From positions 1 to 64,000 of the forward strand of contig JAJDNW010000100.1 of assembly GCA_022340465.1 (NCBI GenBank): 64,000 bases of DNA, written 5' to 3'. The translations under genes were made by a program, and so were the position numbers. The DNA comes from Deltaproteobacteria bacterium. GTDB taxonomy: Bacteria; Desulfobacterota; Desulfobacteria; Desulfobacterales; B30-G6. Below are positions 25,975-34,748 of this stretch, in pieces. The notes below the pieces were generated by a model. The model was not told the origin of the DNA and ran no database searches. It saw nothing but the letters and a program-made list of their open reading frames with translations. Position 1 is the stretch's first letter; each line of letters opens with the position of its first letter.

Positions 25975-28571
25975 CCTTCTTGAACAGACTATACCGGCGG
26001 ATCACAGGCGAGCCGAAGCGCAAGCCGCAAAGCGATGTCGAAGCGCTGCGCATCGCTTTCAAGACCCGCTATAACGCCTTCAAACGCCTGCTGGCGTCCA
26101 ACCGAAAGGCCATGGACATCATGGCGGATATCGAATTGCGCCTGGCCGCCGACCACCCGTTTGGCATGTCTTTTGTGCGCGGCAGCGCGACCGGCGTTTC
26201 CGTCAATGTTCTTAAAATGATCCGCCTTCTCGCAGAGCTGTCTCCAGGAAAGTTTCCCGGATTGAAACCACGCTTCGAGGAAATCAACAATCAGATCCAG
26301 GGACTGATGACCAGCCGTAAACGGCCCTCCGACACACGCCTTATCGTGGATTTTCAAGACATGGATGCAGCGGCGGCCGACGTTGTCGGCAATAAAATGG
26401 CCCATCTGATCGAAATTAAAAATCATCTCGATTTGCCGACCCCGGAAGGCTTCATCATCACGGCGGCGGCGTATGAACGCTTGGTCCATGCAAACGACCT
26501 CCAGGCCGAAATCGATCGGCGCTGCCAATCGGCGGATACCGCCCACATGGACCGCCTCCACGCCCTGAGCTCGGAGTTGCAGCAACTGATCATCCGCTCC
26601 CGCGTGCCCGATGAGATTCGCGAAGCCGTCATCAACGCCCATGCCGACCTCCTGCGCCGACGAGGCCCTGCCACGACCGTGGCACTTCGCAGCAGTGCCA
26701 TGGGTGAGGATTCGGAGGGAACCGCCTTTGCCGGACAGTACCGCAGTGTTCTCAATGTCGGCGCCAACAGCCTGCTGGATGCCTACAAGGAGGTGTTGGC
26801 AAGCAAATACACCCTGCAAGCCATGGCGTACCGATTGAATCTGGGCATTCGCGATGAAGATGTTTCCATGAGTGTCGGCTGCCTCGAAATGGTAAATGCG
26901 TTTTGCGGAGGGGTCGTCTACAGCCGCAGCCCGGTCAGCGTGGAAGATGATTCCATTTTTATCAACGCGGCCTGGGGATTGCCCAAATCCGTGGTGGACG
27001 GCAGCGGCGGTTTCGATGCCATCGTCGTTTCCAGGAGACCCTCCCTATCCATTCTTCGCATGGAACCGGGCCACAAGACCCACAAGCTGGTCTCCTTCCC
27101 GGAAGAGGGCCTGCGCCGGGTCAAATTACCGGACCGTCTTGCAGACAATTTGTCCCTAACCCCTGAGCAGGCTTTGCAGCTGGCTGAAATAGCGATGGAA
27201 ATAGAATCCTACTACCAGGCCCCCCAGGATGTCGAGTGGGCCATCACCGCCGAAGGCGCCGTCTTCATTCTCCAATGCCGCCCCCTTCAGCAAATGCAGA
27301 TGGCGCCATCGGCGCCCTTGCCGTCTGCTTTTACCAGCGGGGGAAATGCCCTTTTCAGCGGAACAGGGGTTACCGCCAGCTGCGGTGTGGCCGGCGGAAC
27401 GGTTTTTCAGGTGAACAAAAACATGGACATGCTCCAATTCCCCCAAGGTGCGGTTCTGGTGACGAGGCAGGCACTGCCCGCCTGGGCCCCCCTGTTGAAC
27501 CGGGCCGCCGCGGTGATTACCGAAACAGGCGGCTTTGCGGGACACCTGGCCAATGTTGCCCGCGAGTTCGGTGTGCCCGCTCTCTTTGGCGTCAGCGGAG
27601 CCATGGACCGCTTGGCCAACGGACGCCTGGTCACCGTGGATGCAGACCGCAGAAGCATATATCCGGGCAAACCCGAGGTCATGCCGGATAGACCGGGGAA
27701 AAACCCGAGTCGAATTGTTAGTTCACCGGTCTATACCACGTTGCAAAAAATCAGCCGCCTTATCGTGCCCTTGAGCCTGCTGGACCCCTCGGCACCTGAA
27801 TTCACGCCGGACAACTGCAAAAGCCTGCATGACATCACCCGCTTTGTGCATGAAAAGTCGGTTCACGAAATGTTCAATTTCGGCAAGTCCCACCATTTTT
27901 CTGAACGGTCGGGCAAGCAGTTGCACTACAACGTACCCATGCAGTGGTGGATTCTCAATCTGGATGACGGATTCGTGCATGAAGTCCACGGTAAATATGT
28001 CAAGCTGGAAAATATCTGCTCCATTCCCATGCTGGCCTTCTGGGAAGGATACACCGCCGTGGCCTGGGACGGACCGCCGCCGGTGGACGGCAAGGGGCTC
28101 ATGTCGGTCATGTTCCGCTCCACCATGAACCCGGCACTATCCACGGGGGTGAAATCGAATTACGCGGAACGCAACTATTTCATGATTTCGAAAAACTTCT
28201 GCAGCCTTAACTCGAGGTTGGGATACCATTTTTCGATCATGGAAGCGCTGGTCGGTGATCGGATCACCGAAAACTATGTCAGTTTCCAGTTCAAGGGCGG
28301 CGCGGCGGACCAGGGCCGCCGCTACCGCAGGGTGGCCTTCATCGGCGACATTCTCGAGGAGCATCATTTCAGGGTCGAAATCAAGGAAGATCATCTGGCG
28401 GCCAGGGTGGAAGGCGACACCCGCAGTTTCATGATCGAGCGCCTTAACATATTGGGGTATCTGGCCCTGCACACCCGTCAGTTGGACATGATCATGGCCA
28501 ACGGAGCCACGGTGGAGCATTACAGAAACAAGATCCACCGGGATTTGGAAAAAATCATCCACGGCACCTAA
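25971..28571 (+). CDS. PEP-synthase-like protein (PPDK N-domain + phosphohistidine domain + unknown C-terminus)
   Basis: The 866-residue protein has an N-terminal region of ~110 residues of unknown role. A PEP/pyruvate-binding ATP-grasp domain covers about 135-435 (VVGNKMAHL, TTVALRSSAMGEDSEGTAFAGQY, VEWAITAEGAVFILQCRPLQ). The swivelling phosphohistidine domain is at about 490-570, where GGFAGHLANVAREFGVPALFG keeps the catalytic His (H525). The TIM-barrel PEP/pyruvate domain of true PEP synthases is absent; residues ~590-866 are a different domain that I do not recognise. It could phosphorylate its own His from ATP and pass phosphate to another acceptor (inference). Coupled to a receiver gene. 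Confidence 0.85.
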   Translation: MTFLNRLYRRITGEPKRKPQSDVEALRIAFKTRYNAFKRLLASNRKAMDIMADIELRLAADHPFGMSFVRGSATGVSVNVLKMIRLLAELSPGKFPGLKPRFEEINNQIQGLMTSRKRPSDTRLIVDFQDMDAAAADVVGNKMAHLIEIKNHLDLPTPEGFIITAAAYERLVHANDLQAEIDRRCQSADTAHMDRLHALSSELQQLIIRSRVPDEIREAVINAHADLLRRRGPATTVALRSSAMGEDSEGTAFAGQYRSVLNVGANSLLDAYKEVLASKYTLQAMAYRLNLGIRDEDVSMSVGCLEMVNAFCGGVVYSRSPVSVEDDSIFINAAWGLPKSVVDGSGGFDAIVVSRRPSLSILRMEPGHKTHKLVSFPEEGLRRVKLPDRLADNLSLTPEQALQLAEIAMEIESYYQAPQDVEWAITAEGAVFILQCRPLQQMQMAPSAPLPSAFTSGGNALFSGTGVTASCGVAGGTVFQVNKNMDMLQFPQGAVLVTRQALPAWAPLLNRAAAVITETGGFAGHLANVAREFGVPALFGVSGAMDRLANGRLVTVDADRRSIYPGKPEVMPDRPGKNPSRIVSSPVYTTLQKISRLIVPLSLLDPSAPEFTPDNCKSLHDITRFVHEKSVHEMFNFGKSHHFSERSGKQLHYNVPMQWWILNLDDGFVHEVHGKYVKLENICSIPMLAFWEGYTAVAWDGPPPVDGKGLMSVMFRSTMNPALSTGVKSNYAERNYFMISKNFCSLNSRLGYHFSIMEALVGDRITENYVSFQFKGGAADQGRRYRRVAFIGDILEEHHFRVEIKEDHLAARVEGDTRSFMIERLNILGYLALHTRQLDMIMANGATVEHYRNKIHRDLEKIIHGT

Positions 28572-28608
28572 CCCGGATAAACCGGAAATAATATTATCCG
28601 AAATCAAA
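28569..28608 (+). repeat. Dispersed 40-bp repeat, copy 2
   Basis: Matches 1889-1928 at about 33 of 40 positions. CGGATAA and TTATCCG arms make a hairpin directly after the PEP-synthase-like stop codon, so it may stabilise or terminate that message. Confidence 0.45.
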
Positions 28609-28664
28609 ATCTTAGCAAACATGACGGGATTTGAACAAATAAGTACTAATATGGGTGACGAATC

Positions 28665-30134
28665 ATGTGGAATAAGCTGACATTGAGGGGCAAGGTAATG
28701 GGAATGCTCGGCACGCTCATGGCCCTGACCCTTTTGGGGGGAGCGGTACTCATCGGGTACACCTATCGCATCGAGGATCTTTTCCTGGAGGTAACCGAAA
28801 AGGAACTGCTCGCTTATCAATCCGCCGAAGCACTGGCGACGTCGCTGGTAAACCAGAAGGGTTTCGTTTCCTATTACTTCATGGACGGGGACCCGGACTG
28901 GCTCAGACAGCTGGGAGAATACCGCCAGATCTTCAAGGGGCGTCTCAAGGAAGCCCGAATCTATTCGGAGGATGAAAACGAAAGGAGCCTTCTGGACACC
29001 ATTGCCAGGGAAAATAGGCGTTTCGTCCAGACCCAGGATATCGTTATCTCCCATTATGAGGCCGGGCAGCGCAAAGCCGGCGAAACGCTGCATCACGAAG
29101 CCCGCAAGGACTTTTTCCAGATTCTGGAACACTGCGCCTTTTACAAGGACCTCAGAAAAGAAAAAATCATGGGCGCCAAGGAGGCCAATCAGGCACTTGC
29201 CCGCCGTCTGCGGATTTCAGCGGTGAGCGGCATCATGGCTTTCCTCCTGGTGGGGTTTTTACTGGCCGCTTTTCTGATCCGGGAAATTCTGCAGCCCATC
29301 CGCAGGCTGGCTCTGGAAACCGGTGAGCCGGAACAGTCCGTCGGATCCAAGAACGTTGTCCAGAGCTTGAGTCTCAGGATTCACGACCTGGTGCAGGATT
29401 ACAATCAAACCTCCGTCCACCTTGAGAAAAGCCGTGCCCACCTCCTCCAGGCCGAAAAAATGGCCATGGTCGGAAAGCTCGCCGCGGGAATGGCGCACAG
29501 TATCCGCAATCCCTTTACATCGGTCCAGATGCGCCTTTTTTCATTGAAGCGCTCTTTGGAAATGGACCCGGTGCAACAGGAGGACTTCGACGTCATCGCC
29601 GAAGAAATTCAGCATATCGATACCATCGTGCAGAATTTTCTCGAATTTTCCCGAACGCCTAAAATGAAAATCCAAACCGTCAGTCCCTCCACCATCGTCG
29701 ACAACACCCTGCAGCTCTTGAAACATCGCCTCAATTCCTATGATGTCACGGTTAAATTGACCCGTGAGGAGCCCCTTCCGAAGGTCCAGGCCGATTCCGA
29801 GCAGATCAAGGAAGTGCTTATCAACATCATCATCAACGCGTGTGAAGTAATGAACGCCGGCGGCTCGATAACCATTTGCGAGGAGGCCGTCGGAGAGCCC
29901 GGGGAACAATCGGCGGTGATTCATCTGACCGACGATGGTCCGGGCATGCCCGCCGCGGTCAGCGAAAAGGTGTTCGACCCCTTTTTCACCACCAAGGAGG
30001 AAGGTACGGGCCTGGGTCTCAGCATTGTCAAACGCATCATCGAAGAGCACGGGGGCAGTGTATCCCTTGTCTCCAGCGAGGGAGGCGGGACGACTTTCAC
30101 CATCGACATCCCTGTCGAAGGAGGCATTCGTTGA
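28665..30134 (+). CDS. Transmembrane histidine kinase with AHSIRNP H-box
   Basis: The 489-residue kinase has TM1 near 13-33, a helical periplasmic domain of ~145 residues rich in charged helices (four-helix-bundle-like), and TM2 near 188-210. The dimerisation helix is KLAAGMAHSIRNPFTSVQMRL near residue 275. The usual Glu after the phospho-His is Ser. The HATPase is intact (NIIINACEVM, DDGPGM, EGTGLGLSIVKRI). Its TGA overlaps the TTG start of the NtrC gene, so they are a coupled pair. It follows the PEP-synthase-like gene by 93 bp. Confidence 0.92.
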   Translation: MWNKLTLRGKVMGMLGTLMALTLLGGAVLIGYTYRIEDLFLEVTEKELLAYQSAEALATSLVNQKGFVSYYFMDGDPDWLRQLGEYRQIFKGRLKEARIYSEDENERSLLDTIARENRRFVQTQDIVISHYEAGQRKAGETLHHEARKDFFQILEHCAFYKDLRKEKIMGAKEANQALARRLRISAVSGIMAFLLVGFLLAAFLIREILQPIRRLALETGEPEQSVGSKNVVQSLSLRIHDLVQDYNQTSVHLEKSRAHLLQAEKMAMVGKLAAGMAHSIRNPFTSVQMRLFSLKRSLEMDPVQQEDFDVIAEEIQHIDTIVQNFLEFSRTPKMKIQTVSPSTIVDNTLQLLKHRLNSYDVTVKLTREEPLPKVQADSEQIKEVLINIIINACEVMNAGGSITICEEAVGEPGEQSAVIHLTDDGPGMPAAVSEKVFDPFFTTKEEGTGLGLSIVKRIIEEHGGSVSLVSSEGGGTTFTIDIPVEGGIR

Positions 30135-31573
30135 ATAAAATTTTAATCATCGATGATGACGATCAACTGCGCAAAAGCTTCGAAAGGTTGTTGCGTGAAG
30201 AAGGCTACAAGGTCAGCAGCGCCCCGTCGGGGGAAACCGGAATCCGCATGATCGAGGAGGCCTGTCCGGATCTCGTTATCGTCGATGTTCGCCTCCCGGG
30301 CATCAACGGGCTGGAAACATTCAGGACTATCAAAGAGATTGAAGCCAAGCTGCCGGTCATCATCATGACGGCTTACGGCTCCACGGAGACCGCCATCGAG
30401 GCCACACGCCAGGGAGCTTTCGACTACGTGCTCAAACCCTTCGATATCGACGAAATGCTACGAATCATCAGGCAGGCCTTGGATGCCGGGCGCTTCATGC
30501 GCTATGCCGTGGATATGGACGCCGCTCCGGGGCAGATCGAAAAGGATGCCATCATCGGCCGCAGCGAAGCAATGCAGGCAGTCTACAAGGCTATCGGGCG
30601 CGTGGCGGTTACCGATGCCACCGTTCTCATCCGGGGAGAATCCGGCACCGGCAAAGAACTGATCGCCAGAGCCGTGTATCAATACAGCCGAAGGGCGGAA
30701 AGGCCCTTCCTGGTGATCAACTGCGTGGCCATTCCCGAAACCCTCCTGGAAAGCGAACTGTTCGGCTATGAAAAAGGAGCCTTTACGGGTGCGGCTCACC
30801 GGCGTATCGGCAAAATAGAGCAGGCCAACGGTGGAACCATTTTCCTGGATGAAATCGGCGACATGCCCTTGAGCCTGCAAGCCAAGATATTGCGGCTGCT
30901 TCAGGAAAAGAGCATCGAGCGCCTCGGCGGCAGACAAACCATTCCGGTGGACGTCCGCATCATCGCGGCCACCAACAGGGACCTGGAGGCATCCATAGCG
31001 GAGGGAACGTTCAGGGAAGACCTCTACTACCGCCTCAAGGTGATTACCATATGGCTGCCGCCGCTGCGGGAAAGGGCCGCCGACATTCTCCTGTTGACCA
31101 ATTACTACCTGACGCGCTACGCTGCCGAGTTGGGTCTGAAAAATCCCGGGATCACCGAAAAGGCCCTGGACCTGCTGTCTGCCGGTGCCTGGCAGGGCAA
31201 CATCCGCGAGCTTGCCAACATGATTCAAAAAATGCTCATCTTCAATCGCGGTGCCCCCATAGATAAAGAGGATGTCGTCCTTGCTTCGAGCGGAATGCAG
31301 CCGGCTGCCGAAGCCGCTCAGAACAGCAGCCTGGAAAACGAAATCAGAATATGGGTCCAGGAAGCTGTCAAGCGGGGCGACCGCCAGCCCATTTTTGAAA
31401 GCAGCATGGATAAATTCGCCGGCATCGTGCTCAATGAAGTTCTGACCATAACCCAGGGAAACCGTTCCCAGGCCGCTAAAATTCTGGGGCTCTCCAGGCC
31501 GACGCTGCACGCCAAAATTGAAAAATACAACCTCCAAATCGAAACCATGGTAAAAAAGATGACACCTTCGTAA
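30131..31573 (+). CDS. NtrC-family sigma-54 response regulator
   Basis: The 480-residue activator starts with TTG at 30131, behind AAGGAGG, overlapping the kinase stop. The receiver has LIIDDDDQL, VIVDVRLPGING, MTAYGST and LKPFDI. The AAA+ domain has GESGTGKE, the canonical GAFTGA loop, GTIFLDEIGD and QGNIRELAN. The C-terminal Fis-type HTH is ITQGNRSQAAKILGLSRPTLHAKI. Unlike the two activators on the minus strand it keeps GAFTGA. Its targets cannot be read. Confidence 0.95.
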   Translation: MNKILIIDDDDQLRKSFERLLREEGYKVSSAPSGETGIRMIEEACPDLVIVDVRLPGINGLETFRTIKEIEAKLPVIIMTAYGSTETAIEATRQGAFDYVLKPFDIDEMLRIIRQALDAGRFMRYAVDMDAAPGQIEKDAIIGRSEAMQAVYKAIGRVAVTDATVLIRGESGTGKELIARAVYQYSRRAERPFLVINCVAIPETLLESELFGYEKGAFTGAAHRRIGKIEQANGGTIFLDEIGDMPLSLQAKILRLLQEKSIERLGGRQTIPVDVRIIAATNRDLEASIAEGTFREDLYYRLKVITIWLPPLRERAADILLLTNYYLTRYAAELGLKNPGITEKALDLLSAGAWQGNIRELANMIQKMLIFNRGAPIDKEDVVLASSGMQPAAEAAQNSSLENEIRIWVQEAVKRGDRQPIFESSMDKFAGIVLNEVLTITQGNRSQAAKILGLSRPTLHAKIEKYNLQIETMVKKMTPS

Positions 31574-31788
31574 ACGCCGGCCGGTGACCCCCTCCACCCA
31601 GTCCATACTTTTTTTATTAATTATCAATGGGTTGATAACTAATCCCAGCCTCTTTTGTTTGGCATGGATATTGCTGATTATTTTCGTAAGTCAGGTCAGG
31701 CAGCCTGCCTGGTCACACGATGCCCGGCTTTTCGGCAGAAGCGACCGGGACCCGGCAGTAAGCCTTCAACTCCTTAAACGTGTAAGAC

Positions 31789-32223
31789 ATGGGCGCTGGT
31801 ATTCCTATGGTCCGTTCCCACAAGCAGCATCTGATATTGATTGCCGACCGCAACCCCCGTGTACGAGGCTATCTGAAACGCGAAATGCAGCAGGCAGGCT
31901 ACGAGGTCAAACTCGCCGCCGCCTGCCGGGAGGTCATTGAAGCGTTAACCGTTTACCCGAAAATCGCGGGCATTATCATCGATCCCGATCTACCCGGTGC
32001 GGAAACCGATGCCCTGCGGAAAATGGTAACATCAGACCCGCATCGGATACCCATCATCATTCACTCCCTGTTGGAACAAAGTAAACCGGACTTCTTCTTC
32101 TGTCCGGAAGAAATCATCGTCGAAAAGGGCGGGGCCAGCGCCGAGCAGCTGAAGCAGGTCCTCTACCGTCTTTTTGGAAGGAGCCGCCCGTCGGAGCGGT
32201 TGTCAGCCAACCATCCCGTTTAG
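31789..32223 (+). CDS. Divergent receiver-like protein
   Basis: The ~144-residue protein resembles a receiver: LIADRNPRVRGYLKREMQQAGYEV at the N-terminus, the putative phospho-acceptor in GIIIDPDLPGAE, IIIHSLL, and a Lys in IIVEKGG. Of the acidic pair only one Asp remains (ADRN). The start may be 31789 or 31807; neither has a strong ribosome binding site. It lies alone between the NtrC gene and the next sigma-54 promoter. It may be a weakly phosphorylated or pseudo-receiver. Confidence 0.7.
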   Translation: MGAGIPMVRSHKQHLILIADRNPRVRGYLKREMQQAGYEVKLAAACREVIEALTVYPKIAGIIIDPDLPGAETDALRKMVTSDPHRIPIIIHSLLEQSKPDFFFCPEEIIVEKGGASAEQLKQVLYRLFGRSRPSERLSANHPV

Positions 32224-32310
32224 CGCACAGGACTGCTCCTGCTATTTTCAAAGCGGCATGCCACAACATTGCCTGTTTGCTACCCGCTCGCTCGTCAAGG
32301 GTAAAGCCAG

Positions 32311-32346
32311 ACGACACCCCCTGTAAAGAAAGCCGACACCCTGCCG
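32311..32346 (+). promoter_or_regulatory. Candidate enhancer site, type A
   Basis: CGACACCCCCTGTAAAG, then a second GACACCC 13 nt later, matches 53171-53205 closely and 51982-52014 and 60601-60635 more loosely. The centre is about 106 bp upstream of the -24 GG at 32435. Confidence 0.65.
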
Positions 32347-32433
32347 CTCCCCTCTTTTTAGATCACGACGCAATACAAATAATTTCTACATAATTCAAAT
32401 GGGTTAGAAAGTACGATCTTTTTTTCCGACTCT

Positions 32434-32449
32434 TGGTACGGAGCTTGCT
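32434..32449 (+). promoter_or_regulatory. Sigma-54 promoter for the HK-RR-DASS operon
   Basis: TGGTACGGAGCTTGCT has a consensus-like -24, exact spacing and a perfect TTGC at -12. It lies 36 bp before the kinase ATG. Confidence 0.75.
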
Positions 32450-32484
32450 TTTTTTGAAACCAGCAACCGCTTCCAGGAGTGTAT

Positions 32485-34212
32485 ATGATCGTCAGTTCAG
32501 CTAAGAAGAAGGAATACGCATCCATCAACCGCACCGTTCTCACCAGCATGATTCTGGTGCCCATGATTCCCTTTACCCTGATTTTGTGCATCGGGTTCAT
32601 TCACTTTAGATCCTCGATTCAAACCGGCACCACGACCAACATGCAGCGCATCGTGGAAGACCACTGTCAGCTCATCGAAGCCTTTCTTGAAGAACGGCGC
32701 TCGGATCTCGAATTGATTGGCAACGCTGTCCCCTTCGAGGAACTGCGGCAGCCCACCAAGCTCCGCTCCATATACGACCACATGCAGAAAGTTTCGCAGG
32801 CCTTTGTGGACATAGGCGTGTTTGACGAAAACGGCACGCACCTGGCCTACCATGGCCCCTACAACCTGGAAGGAAAAAATTACCGGGATGCCGACTGGTT
32901 CAAAGAAGTCCTCGACCGGGGATATTACATCAGCGACGTGTTTTTAGGGTACCGGCATGTGCCTCATTTTGTGATAGCCGTTGCCCGCCGGAACACGAAA
33001 AACACCTGGGTCATCCGGGCCACCATCGACTCTCAGCTGTTTCAGACGCTTGTCGACAAAATCAGGATCGGCGATACGGGCGAAGCCTATATCATCAACC
33101 GCCAGGGGGTGCTGCAGACCCGGCGCAGGTCCGGCGGTGACCTTCTGCAAAGCGTCGAACCGCCGCCGGGTGCATCCCTTTCCGGCCGACAGACCGAATC
33201 ACACCTGTACCAGGATCAAAGCGGCATCGACTTTCTCTATACGGTCACGCGGCTCAAAACCAAGACATGGTACCTGGTCGTGCGCCAGGAAAAAAAGGAT
33301 GCTTTCAGGGCGCTGCGTTCAACCGCGTTCATCATCACCGTCATCGCCGTTGCCGGCGGCCTGATCATTATCCTGACCGCCGTATACCTCACCGGACGCA
33401 TTGTCTGGCGTCTCCAACGCATCGATACGGAAAAAGAGCAACTCAACCAGCAACTGGTGGGGGCCAGCCGCCTGGCCGAACTCGGCGAAATGGCCGCGGG
33501 TTTTGCCCATGAAATCAACAATCCCCTCCAGATCATCAGCAACGAACACGTGCTCATCGAAATGGGAGTCGATTCGTTGCGGGAAAGCTGCGCCGATCAG
33601 GAACAGGAAGCGTTTCAGGAAATCAGCGAATCTTTGTCACAGGTCAAGCTTCAGCTTTCGCGCTGCGCCAGGATAACCCAGGCCATACTCAAGTTCGGCC
33701 GCCAGGGAGAGCCGACCTACGAGGATATCGATTTAAACGCTTTCGTTCGTGAAACCACGGCCATTGTCGCTCAGAAAGCCCGCGTGAACGGCATTCTGCT
33801 CAAAGAAAACATCATGACCGACAGGGCCGTCATCCACGGGGATGCCTCGCAGCTTCAGCAGGTGCTCCTGAACCTCTACAACAACGCCTTCGACGCCATT
33901 GCAAGCAAACACGGGACGTCCGGCGGCATGCTGTCTGTGGAAACCCTGAAAAAAGATCGAGGCATGGTGGAAATCCGCGTGCAGGACAACGGGTGCGGGA
34001 TCCGCAAGGAAGATGCTGCCAAGGTGTTTTCACCCTTCTTCACCACCAAGCCGGTGGGACAAGGAACCGGCCTCGGACTTTCGGTCTGCTATGGCATTGT
34101 CCAGAAAATGAACGGCAGCATGGAGGTCGAAAGCAGTCCCGGAGCCGGCGCGACATTCATCATACACCTGCCGATAACGTCGGCCGGAGGAAAAAGCAGG
34201 CACGGGGGATGA
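32485..34212 (+). CDS. dCache-type transmembrane histidine kinase
   Basis: The ~575-residue kinase has TM1 near 20-40, a double-Cache periplasmic sensor (VFDENGTHLAYHGPYNLEG, YYISDVFLGYRHVPHFVIA), and TM2 near 280-302. The H-box is [17 protein letters not shown] near residue 341. The HATPase has NLYNNAFDAI, DNGCGI and GQGTGLGLSVCYGI. ATG at 32485 follows CAGGAG; an in-frame GTG lies 6 nt upstream. First gene of a long same-strand block with two DASS permeases; the receiver gene starts 1 bp after its stop. Confidence 0.95.
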   Translation: MIVSSAKKKEYASINRTVLTSMILVPMIPFTLILCIGFIHFRSSIQTGTTTNMQRIVEDHCQLIEAFLEERRSDLELIGNAVPFEELRQPTKLRSIYDHMQKVSQAFVDIGVFDENGTHLAYHGPYNLEGKNYRDADWFKEVLDRGYYISDVFLGYRHVPHFVIAVARRNTKNTWVIRATIDSQLFQTLVDKIRIGDTGEAYIINRQGVLQTRRRSGGDLLQSVEPPPGASLSGRQTESHLYQDQSGIDFLYTVTRLKTKTWYLVVRQEKKDAFRALRSTAFIITVIAVAGGLIIILTAVYLTGRIVWRLQRIDTEKEQLNQQLVGASRLAELGEMAAGFAHEINNPLQIISNEHVLIEMGVDSLRESCADQEQEAFQEISESLSQVKLQLSRCARITQAILKFGRQGEPTYEDIDLNAFVRETTAIVAQKARVNGILLKENIMTDRAVIHGDASQLQQVLLNLYNNAFDAIASKHGTSGGMLSVETLKKDRGMVEIRVQDNGCGIRKEDAAKVFSPFFTTKPVGQGTGLGLSVCYGIVQKMNGSMEVESSPGAGATFIIHLPITSAGGKSRHGG

Positions 34213-34213
34213 C

Positions 34214-34663
34214 ATGGAAGATCTGAAAATCATGCTGGTGGACGACGAGGAGCGTTTCCTGGAAACCACCAAAAAAATTTTGACCAAAAGGGGATACCAC
34301 GTGGAGACGGCCTCCAGCGGCGTCGAAGCCCTGGAGAAGCTGCGCACCACCCCGGCCCAGGTGGTCATTTTGGACGTCAAGATGCCCGGTATGGACGGCA
34401 ACCAGACCCTGGTGGAGATCAAAAAGCTCTTTCCCATGGTGGAAGTGATCATGCTCACGGGGCACGCCACCGTTGAATCGGCCATCGCCGGGTTGAAGTC
34501 AGGAGCCAGCGACTACCTGATGAAGCCTGCCGACATCGGTGAGGTGATCCAGAAAGCCGAAGAAGCCTTTGTACGGCGTCAGAATCTGGAATCCAAAATT
34601 CGAGTGGCCCAGATGCGCCGGCTGATGGGGTCCCCCAGAGAGATTATAGAGACATCCGACTGA
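34214..34663 (+). CDS. Response regulator (receiver with tail)
   Basis: The 149-residue protein has receiver motifs [28 protein letters not shown] and LMKPADI. The ~30-residue tail RRLMGSPREIIETSD resembles that of the regulator at 17268 (GESPREILQSL). No DNA-binding domain. It directly follows its kinase and precedes the DASS gene, so it may act on transporter activity by contact and not on transcription (inference). Confidence 0.93.
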   Translation: MEDLKIMLVDDEERFLETTKKILTKRGYHVETASSGVEALEKLRTTPAQVVILDVKMPGMDGNQTLVEIKKLFPMVEVIMLTGHATVESAIAGLKSGASDYLMKPADIGEVIQKAEEAFVRRQNLESKIRVAQMRRLMGSPREIIETSD

Positions 34664-34748
34664 AGCCTGCAGCGGTCGCAACCCACAAGGCCTTAAAACG
34701 GCAGACACGCGAGGGTGTCGATTCTATTGCAGCGTAAAGGAGCACGGT

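Noticed and set aside
25971-28571. PEP-synthase-like protein as a pseudo-enzyme
   Set aside because: The catalytic His (H525 in GGFAGH) and ATP-grasp motifs are present, so inactivity cannot be claimed from sequence.
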